This document shows positions 41,202 to 47,304 of a stretch of 47,304 nt of DNA, one piece after another. Source of the stretch: Sediminibacterium sp. (GTDB taxonomy: Bacteria; Bacteroidota; Bacteroidia; Chitinophagales; Chitinophagaceae); assembly GCA_030158665.1 (NCBI GenBank), contig JAOASM010000021.1:1-47304 (forward strand), read 5' to 3'. The notes below the pieces were generated by a model. That model ran no database searches, had not been told where the DNA came from, and saw nothing but the letters and a program-made list of their open reading frames with translations. Position 1 is the first letter of the stretch; each line of letters begins with the position of its first letter. The translations under genes were made by a program, and so were the position numbers.

Positions 41202-42578
41202 TTAATTTGGCGATTGAAAAATTTCACTAAATGCCATCAACAATAAAAGAGATGAGATGGATGGTTGATCCACCTGTTCTATAGGGATAACATTAGTGGG
41301 CTTATTGCTACCTTGTGTTGCCATGATGGCAACATTGTTTAAATAAATAATCTTAAGATCAATATCCTTATTAAATAAAATTTTAAAGGCATCTTTTCCA
41401 ATCGTACCTTCTACTGATTTTGAAAATAAGATGGCTCCCTTTGGATAATTGCTATTCAATTTAAAGATAGTCGTTGAGTCATAGCCGTTGTAGATTTCAT
41501 TTGAATTGTACATCCATCCTGCGTTATTTGGTTGCTCAATGACTTTGAACCTGCCAATTAAATTGGTGTCTGAAAATAGCTTATGTATGCTATCAGGAAG
41601 GAATCGAATGGGAGGCGTTGCCCTTAATTCTGGATCAATCATTGGATTGAATTCAATATACGCTTCTAATGTATAATCTTTGTTTTCACTTACATTTCTT
41701 AAAGGCTGTATGGCTTGATAATATTCTTTGAATAAAGTGCTAGTTCTTTTTTTGATCTCAGGTAAAATAGCAAAAAAAGGATTGTTGATCGTCTTGTCTT
41801 TTGTGTCTATTTTATTCATGGTAGCGCCAGGGACTCTGAGTAAAACGCGTGTATTCTTTTGTGTGTACTGAATAAATCCCTTGCTTGTATCAACTTTGAT
41901 TCTCGGCTTTGCTTGTAATAAAGGCATGATGAAATTGTCTGTAGCAAAGCTTATCGGCACTTTTGCTTCAATGTATTCTAAGTCCTCACCCTGTTTATTA
42001 AAATACCCAATGCCAGATTGTATTGCTTTGAATAAGCTTTTAGGGGTGGTGACAGGTATATTGATTGGATAGCCAATGCCTTGAGTGGCGATTGGAATCA
42101 TACCGATTAAAATTGTTTTTTGAAAAACAGGTTTTTTATTTTCATCTAAAATGGTGCAGGTCAAAAACCAGGTTGATTGAATACTATCTTTTTTGGGTAT
42201 TTCGATATTCACCATTGAATTGCTAAAAGTTTGTTCGGGCTGCAATTCATAAACTTCTAAATAGGCATGAAATGGGGACGAGTTACTTTTACTCCAATCA
42301 ATTACTAATTTACCAATTTGATTGGGTTTGCTTAAAATTTTAAGCATTGTTGGATAGCTCGTATCTCTTTGAAGTTGCAATGGATTAAAAAGTGCAGAAT
42401 CCAAAGTGTTGGCAAAAGCTGCTATTTGTGATGCAGTCGGGTGCCAGTATTTTCCTTCTGGACGAATACTAGAATACATTTGCACCTGTTCAAGTGCAAC
42501 TTGATTTGTTTGTCCGTAAGTAGCTAAGTTAAAGCATTGCGTTAAGAGTAAACTTAAAAAGTAAAAGCTGTTTTTCAT
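41202..42578 (-). CDS. Secreted protein of unknown function
   Basis: A 458-residue protein with a signal peptide (FYFLSLLLTQCFNLATYGQ). No domain recognised. It is rich in beta-prone segments; features include EVYELQPEQTFSNSMVNIEI, a middle KAKVPISFATDNFIMPLL-like stretch and a C-terminal half with MIDPELRATPPIRFLPDS. It may be a periplasmic or surface protein. First gene of the operon with exonuclease III and DUF4286, with a -7 box 23 bases upstream. Confidence 0.8.
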   Translation of the reverse strand: MKNSFYFLSLLLTQCFNLATYGQTNQVALEQVQMYSSIRPEGKYWHPTASQIAAFANTLDSALFNPLQLQRDTSYPTMLKILSKPNQIGKLVIDWSKSNSSPFHAYLEVYELQPEQTFSNSMVNIEIPKKDSIQSTWFLTCTILDENKKPVFQKTILIGMIPIATQGIGYPINIPVTTPKSLFKAIQSGIGYFNKQGEDLEYIEAKVPISFATDNFIMPLLQAKPRIKVDTSKGFIQYTQKNTRVLLRVPGATMNKIDTKDKTINNPFFAILPEIKKRTSTLFKEYYQAIQPLRNVSENKDYTLEAYIEFNPMIDPELRATPPIRFLPDSIHKLFSDTNLIGRFKVIEQPNNAGWMYNSNEIYNGYDSTTIFKLNSNYPKGAILFSKSVEGTIGKDAFKILFNKDIDLKIIYLNNVAIMATQGSNKPTNVIPIEQVDQPSISSLLLLMAFSEIFQSPN

Positions 42579-42601
42579 TTAGCAGGATCAAATTGGGTAG
42601 T

Positions 42602-42609
42602 CAAATTTA
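42602..42609 (-). promoter_or_regulatory. Bacteroidota -7 box for the 41202-42578 operon
   Basis: Minus-strand TAAATTTG, exact TAnnTTTG match, about 24 bases before the ATG at 42578. Confidence 0.5.
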
Positions 42610-42674
42610 GTTGATTTAAGGGTTTAATACCTATTTTATTCTAACTTCATAGACATAAATCGTTTACAAGTAAT

Positions 42675-43424
42675 ATGCAAACATCTGGCAAGTCGGCACA
42701 TAAGAGAAGGATTATTCCAGCACAAAAACATTTTGAATTAGATGGTCCAAAGCCAAGGATCAATGAGTTCAAATTTGCTATTCAAATATTCTTTGAATTC
42801 ATTAAAGGATTTAGAGCATTGCATTTTATTGGACCATGTATAACTGTATTTGGATCTGCTAGATTCAAAGAGGATCATCCTTACTATGAACAAGCTAGAA
42901 AAATGGGGCAAAAAATTGCTGAATTAGGCTTTGTCACCATGACAGGTGGCGGTCCTGGTATTATGGAGGCAGCGAATAGAGGTGCTTTTGAAAATGGGGG
43001 TAAATCGATTGGCTGTAATATTAAATTACCTTTTGAGCAAGAGCCCAACCCGTATGTACAAAAGTCAATTACGTTTAGTTTTTTCTTTATTAGAAAAGTG
43101 TTGTTGGTAAAGTATTCTTATGCTTTTGTGATCATGCCTGGTGGCTTTGGTACCCAGGATGAATTTTTTGAGACCCTTACTTTAGCACAGACCAAGGTGA
43201 TCAATGACTTTCCTATTGTGGTAATGGGCAAGGATTATCACGAGCCATTTATGCATTGGATGGATCATATGATTGAAGCCGGCACAATTTCTCCAGAAGA
43301 CAAAGATTTTATCTTATTCACGGATAATTGTGACGAAGCCATTGAACACATTAGTAAATATGTTCGCAGAAATTATGTGGTAAAGCCTAGAAAGCGCTTC
43401 TGGTGGCTATTTGAAAAGGTTTAG
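42675..43424 (+). CDS. LOG family protein (TIGR00730)
   Basis: A 249-residue Rossmann-fold protein of the LOG family (nucleoside 5'-monophosphate phosphoribohydrolases, some releasing cytokinins). Motifs are [39 protein letters not shown] and the signature [19 protein letters not shown] (PGGxGTxxE). In bacteria the physiological role is mostly unknown. The stop codon overlaps that of the convergent methionine synthase gene. Confidence 0.9.
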   Translation: MQTSGKSAHKRRIIPAQKHFELDGPKPRINEFKFAIQIFFEFIKGFRALHFIGPCITVFGSARFKEDHPYYEQARKMGQKIAELGFVTMTGGGPGIMEAANRGAFENGGKSIGCNIKLPFEQEPNPYVQKSITFSFFFIRKVLLVKYSYAFVIMPGGFGTQDEFFETLTLAQTKVINDFPIVVMGKDYHEPFMHWMDHMIEAGTISPEDKDFILFTDNCDEAIEHISKYVRRNYVVKPRKRFWWLFEKV

Positions 43425-46153
43425 TCAATCACAGGTTGTAACCACTTAGTGATATACTCCAATGACTGATTTTTTCTTTTCGCATAATCTATGACTTGAT
43501 CTTGCTGTATTTTTCCTAAACCAAAATACTGGCTCTGAGGATGTGCAAAATACCATCCACATACGCTTGAAGCAGGATACATGGCTAAACTTTCAGTTAA
43601 GCTAATACCAGTGTGTTGCTCCGCGTTCAATAAATTAAATAAGCTGTATTTTTCTGTATGGTCTGGGCAAGCAGGGTAGCCGGGTGCTGGACGAATGCCA
43701 ACATAATTTTCTTGAATCAACGCTTCATTATCCAACTGCTCATCTTTGGCATAGCCCCAATAATCTCTTCTTGTTTTTGCATGCAAGTATTCAGCAAAGG
43801 CTTCTGCTAATCGATCTGCTAATGCTTGTAAAATAATTTTATTGTAGTCGTCTAGATTGGCTTCAAATGCTTTGATATGTTTTTCGATTCCATGTATGGT
43901 GACTGCAAATGCGCCTATATAATCTGCCTTGTTTTCGGTAGCTGGACAAATAAAATCTGCTAATGAAAAATTTGGTTGACCTGCGGCTTTTTTGGCTTGT
44001 TGTCTAAGAAAGTGTAAGTCTACATGGTTAGCGCCATCCGTCACAATCACATCGTCACCTATCGATTTTGCTGGCCAAAATCCAACTGCAGCTTTTGCAG
44101 TTAACCAGTTTTCGGCAATGATCTTTTTCAACAAACCTTGTGCATCATTGAAAAGTTTAGTAGCTACTTCACCTACTACTTGATCCGTTAAAATGGCTGG
44201 ATAGTTACCATGTAGTTCCCAAGCAATAAAGAAGGGTTTCCAGTCAATATACTCTACTAATACGGATAGGTCTGTGATTTCAATGGCTTTATTGCCTGTA
44301 AAACTTGGTGTAGTTGCTTTAAACGCGCTCCAATCAATGGCTACTTTATTTTCAAGTGCAGTGGCATAAGGAATACTTTGCTTCACTGTTTTTTTGTTAT
44401 CAAAATCAGACTTTAATTGCGTGTAGGCTTGCTCTAATTCTGCCAAGAAAGGACCTTTTGTTTCTTTATTCAATAAAGATCCTGCGACTGTCACGCTTCT
44501 TGATGCGTCTAATACGTGAATCACACCATCATTGTATTCTGGGGCAATTTTAACAGCAGTATGCATTCTAGAAGTAGTGGCTCCTCCAATCATCAATGGA
44601 ATGTTCATGCTACGACGTTTCATCTCTTTAGCGATGTACACCATCTCATCAAGTGATGGTGTAATCAATCCGCTTAATCCAATGATATCCACTTGGTGTT
44701 TTTCTGCTTCTGCAAGAATTTTGTCTGCAGGTACCATTACACCGATATCTATAATTTCATATCCATTACAGCCTAAAACAACACCTACTATGTTTTTCCC
44801 AATATCATGCACGTCACCTTTTACAGTGGCCAATAATATTTTAGCAGGTCCTTTTGTTTGACCATTCGGATTCGCGGAAGCATTTTTTAATCTTTCTTTT
44901 TCAGCTTCAATAAACGGTGTCAATACGGCCACACTCTTTTTCATTACCCTTGCACTTTTCACCACTTGTGGTAAGAACATTTTACCTGCACCAAACAAAT
45001 CACCCACTTGGTTCATGCCTGCCATCAATGGCCCCTCAATCACTTCTAGTGGTGCGCTATATTGTAGTCTAGCCTCTTCTGTATCTGCTTCAATAAAATC
45101 CGTAATCCCATTGATTAAAGAATGCGCTAATCTTTCTTCTACGGTGCCAGATCTCCATGCTAGTTTTTTGCTATTGGCATCCGCAACTTGTCCAGCGTCT
45201 TCTCCTTTTGCTTTTAAGGCATCTGCATATTGAATCAATGCTTCGGTAGCTTGGTTGTCATCATTATTTTGATTCAAGATCACATCCTCACAAAGTTGCT
45301 TAAGTTCAGGTTCAATCTCATCATATACAATCAATTGACCTGCATTGACAATCCCCATATCCATTCCTGCATTCACTGCATGGTACAAAAACACAGCGTG
45401 AATGGCTTCTCTTACGGCATCGTTTCCTCTAAACGAAAAGGATACATTCGATACACCGCCACTCACTTTAGCTAGTGGCATTTTAGCTTTAATTTCTCTT
45501 GTGGCTTCTATAAAATCAACCGCATAGTTATTGTGTTCTTCAATACCCGTAGCAATCGCAAAAATATTCGGATCGAAAATGATGTCTTCTGGATCGAATC
45601 CTACTTGCTCTACTAATATTTTATAGGCACGTGAACAAATTTCTACTTTCCTTGCCTTGGTATCTGCTTGTCCCACTTCATCAAATGCCATGACGATCAC
45701 TGCTGCCCCATAGGCTTTGCAGATATGGGCTTGCTCTATGAATTTGGCTTCTCCTTCCTTCATGGAAATAGAATTCACAATACACTTTCCTTGTACACAT
45801 TTTAATCCTGCTTCAATGATCTCGAATTTCGAGCTGTCAATCATGATTGGGATTTTCGCAATATCTGGCTCACTCTGTAATAAATTCAGATAAGTGGTCA
45901 TTGCTTTGACGCCCTCAAGCAACGCATCGTCCATATTGATATCTATAATCTGTGCGCCATTTTCTACTTGTTGACGTGCTACAGACAAGGCCTCTTCGTA
46001 TTTATTTTCTTTGATTAATCTAGCAAATTTTTTAGATCCTGTCACATTGGTTCTTTCTCCCACATTGACAAAATTTGTTTCAGGACGAATTACTAATGGT
46101 TCTAATCCCGCTAATCTTAAATAGGGCTTAATATGTATTGGTTGTTCGCTCAT
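43421..46153 (-). CDS. metH: Methionine synthase, folate/cobalamin/activation subunit
   Basis: Cobalamin-dependent methionine synthase lacking the homocysteine domain, which is encoded separately upstream. The 910 residues hold, in order: pterin-binding domain (about 1-300; [20 protein letters not shown]), cobalamin cap (about 320-420), B12-binding domain (about 430-570; DVHDIGKN with the axial His near 449), and the SAM-binding activation domain (about 640-910; [15 protein letters not shown]). With the 46158-47171 product it makes a full MetH; the spacing is four bases, so the subunits are probably made together. Confidence 0.93.
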   Translation of the reverse strand: MSEQPIHIKPYLRLAGLEPLVIRPETNFVNVGERTNVTGSKKFARLIKENKYEEALSVARQQVENGAQIIDINMDDALLEGVKAMTTYLNLLQSEPDIAKIPIMIDSSKFEIIEAGLKCVQGKCIVNSISMKEGEAKFIEQAHICKAYGAAVIVMAFDEVGQADTKARKVEICSRAYKILVEQVGFDPEDIIFDPNIFAIATGIEEHNNYAVDFIEATREIKAKMPLAKVSGGVSNVSFSFRGNDAVREAIHAVFLYHAVNAGMDMGIVNAGQLIVYDEIEPELKQLCEDVILNQNNDDNQATEALIQYADALKAKGEDAGQVADANSKKLAWRSGTVEERLAHSLINGITDFIEADTEEARLQYSAPLEVIEGPLMAGMNQVGDLFGAGKMFLPQVVKSARVMKKSVAVLTPFIEAEKERLKNASANPNGQTKGPAKILLATVKGDVHDIGKNIVGVVLGCNGYEIIDIGVMVPADKILAEAEKHQVDIIGLSGLITPSLDEMVYIAKEMKRRSMNIPLMIGGATTSRMHTAVKIAPEYNDGVIHVLDASRSVTVAGSLLNKETKGPFLAELEQAYTQLKSDFDNKKTVKQSIPYATALENKVAIDWSAFKATTPSFTGNKAIEITDLSVLVEYIDWKPFFIAWELHGNYPAILTDQVVGEVATKLFNDAQGLLKKIIAENWLTAKAAVGFWPAKSIGDDVIVTDGANHVDLHFLRQQAKKAAGQPNFSLADFICPATENKADYIGAFAVTIHGIEKHIKAFEANLDDYNKIILQALADRLAEAFAEYLHAKTRRDYWGYAKDEQLDNEALIQENYVGIRPAPGYPACPDHTEKYSLFNLLNAEQHTGISLTESLAMYPASSVCGWYFAHPQSQYFGLGKIQQDQVIDYAKRKNQSLEYITKWLQPVID

Positions 46154-46157
46154 AATC

Positions 46158-47171
46158 TTAAATAGTTTTGTCTACGATGGGTAAAGTTCTTGGTTGAATG
46201 GTGCGTACATTGTCCGCCATATGTTTGATATGATCTGGGGTTGTACCACAACATCCACCTACAATGTTGACAAATTTATTTTTTGCCCATTCTTCAATAA
46301 AGTGTGCAGTTTGATGTGGCGCTTCGTCGTATTCACCCATTGCATTGGGTAATCCTGCATTCGGATACGCCGATGTAAAACAAGTGGCAATTTGTGAAAG
46401 CTCTTCGATATGTGCACGCATTTCTTGTGCCCCTAGTGCACAATTCAAGCCAACACTTAAAGGTTTAGCATGTGCTACAGAAGTATAAAATGCTTCTAAT
46501 GTTTGTCCGCTTAATGTTCTACCAGATGCATCTGTGATAGTACCACTAATCATGATCGGTAATTCTGGTTGTCCAATTTTTCTAAAATATTCTTTAATGG
46601 CAAATATGGCAGCTTTTGCGTTTAAGGTATCAAAGATGGTTTCAACTAATAATACATCCACTCCACCATCTACTAATCCACGGATCTGCTCTGTATAGGC
46701 TGCAACTACTTCGTCAAAAGTAACTGCACGATATCCTGGATTGTTTACATCTGGTGAAAGACTTAATGTTTTATTCAATGGCCCAATAGATCCTGCAATG
46801 AATTTTTCAGTGCTATTGGGATTTTTTGCTTTGTATTGTTGGATCGCATCACGCACACATTTTGCAGCAGCCACATTTAGTTCGTATGCTAGTTCTTGCA
46901 TATCGTAGTCGGCCATTGCAATGGAAGTACTACTGAATGTATTGGTTTCAATAATGTCTGCGCCCGCTTCTAAATATTGTAAATGGATACCTGTAATGAT
47001 CGCTGGCTGTGTAATACATAAAAGGTCATTGTTACCTTTTACATCAGCATGCCAATCGGCAAATCTTGATCCACGGTAATCTTCTTCCGTTAATTTATGA
47101 CGTTGAATCATGGTGCCCATGGCACCATCAATGACTAAAATTCTTTCTTGTAAAGCTTCTTTAATTGACAT
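46158..47171 (-). CDS. Homocysteine S-methyltransferase subunit of split methionine synthase
   Basis: A 337-residue TIM-barrel domain equivalent to the N-terminal domain of MetH. It has [35 protein letters not shown] (first zinc Cys) and [15 protein letters not shown] (the Cys pair that completes the zinc site for homocysteine). It has no folate or B12 region. Directly followed by the rest of MetH. Such a split is common in Bacteroidota. No B12 or SAM riboswitch is apparent in the 70 bases upstream. Confidence 0.93.
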   Translation of the reverse strand: MSIKEALQERILVIDGAMGTMIQRHKLTEEDYRGSRFADWHADVKGNNDLLCITQPAIITGIHLQYLEAGADIIETNTFSSTSIAMADYDMQELAYELNVAAAKCVRDAIQQYKAKNPNSTEKFIAGSIGPLNKTLSLSPDVNNPGYRAVTFDEVVAAYTEQIRGLVDGGVDVLLVETIFDTLNAKAAIFAIKEYFRKIGQPELPIMISGTITDASGRTLSGQTLEAFYTSVAHAKPLSVGLNCALGAQEMRAHIEELSQIATCFTSAYPNAGLPNAMGEYDEAPHQTAHFIEEWAKNKFVNIVGGCCGTTPDHIKHMADNVRTIQPRTLPIVDKTI

Positions 47172-47241
47172 AATACTACATTAAATTTTATGCAGCATCC
47201 AATTGGAAAAGAAGTAGGGGGGGCGATAAGTGTACCGTTTA

Positions 47242-47304
47242 TTAGTTCTTTTCTCCTTTCGGATGGCAGGTTGAACAATAAACAAATCCTCCTGCTGTTG
47301 CGCA
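47242..47304 (-). CDS. C-terminal end of a protein with a CxxCH motif, truncated by the window
   Basis: From the window edge the minus strand reads an open frame of 20 codons (ATAGGFVYCSTCHPKGEKN preceded by Cys) closed by two consecutive TAA stops. The two stop codons and the Cys-x-x-Cys-His pattern suggest real coding sequence, perhaps the last strand of a C-terminal zinc finger as in formamidopyrimidine-DNA glycosylases, or another zinc or heme site. Too short for a firm call. Confidence 0.4.
   Translation of the reverse strand, partial: CATAGGFVYCSTCHPKGEKN

Noticed and set aside
47172..47304. Possible SAM-I riboswitch upstream of the methionine synthase genes (GCAACAGCAGG and CCTGCCATCC look like parts of one)
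   Set aside because: The conserved GGTGC core is missing and the segment reads as an open frame ending in two stop codons. The sequence upstream is outside the window.

Overview
The window (47.3 kb, AT-rich, no rRNA or tRNA seen) reads as a chromosomal segment of a Bacteroidota member, most likely Chitinophagaceae-like. Support comes from several Bacteroidota -7 promoter boxes (TAnnTTTG) close to start codons, few Shine-Dalgarno sequences, signal peptides ending in AQ, ribosomal protein THX, a split cobalamin-dependent methionine synthase, DUF4286, TIGR02757 and LptC/CoaX gene order. The genus assignment is inference.

Layout. 1-3.3 kb: end of an OmpH/Skp chaperone gene, murI, rpmH-rnpA-yidD, and sod on the minus strand. 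3.3-11.5 kb: two diverging operons. The minus-strand one carries a Gfo/Idh/MocA oxidoreductase, a TIM-barrel isomerase, a lipoprotein cytochrome c, a DUF1080 protein and tadA. The plus-strand one carries a Hyi-like TIM barrel, a GMC flavoprotein, its gluconate-2-dehydrogenase-subunit-3-like partner and another TIM barrel. With a further Gfo/Idh/MocA protein at 15.5-16.9 kb these look like a sugar-oxidation pathway of the 3-keto-glycoside type, partly exported by Tat.

11.55-14.28 kb: an accessory block, visibly more AT-rich than its surroundings, inserted after the 3' end of a class V aminotransferase gene. It holds a lipoprotein with a JAMM/JAB-like HxH...SxxD motif and two secreted paralogues about 70% identical. 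Each paralogue gene is followed by a decayed copy of the aminotransferase 3' end. This modular arrangement, resembling effector-immunity cassettes that accumulate by recombination, is the most unusual thing in the window; the toxin/immunity reading is a hypothesis.

17-28 kb: ALDH, glutathione peroxidase, dusB, CPBP protease, cdsA-psd (phospholipid synthesis), YjjG-type phosphatase, SDR, TIGR02757, a cystathionine gamma-synthase/lyase family enzyme, SdpI-like protein and a deoxyhypusine synthase-family gene. 28-36 kb: M28 peptidase, rpiB, tatC, CorC-like protein, aldo/keto reductase, lptC, an outer-membrane protein and coaX. 36-47 kb: two glycosyltransferases, meaB, a small membrane protein, THX, HU, DUF4286, exonuclease III, an unknown secreted protein, a LOG-family protein and two-gene methionine synthase. 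The window ends inside the C-terminus of a gene carrying a CxxCH motif. No CRISPR array, IS element or intergenic stretch above 300 bases was found.
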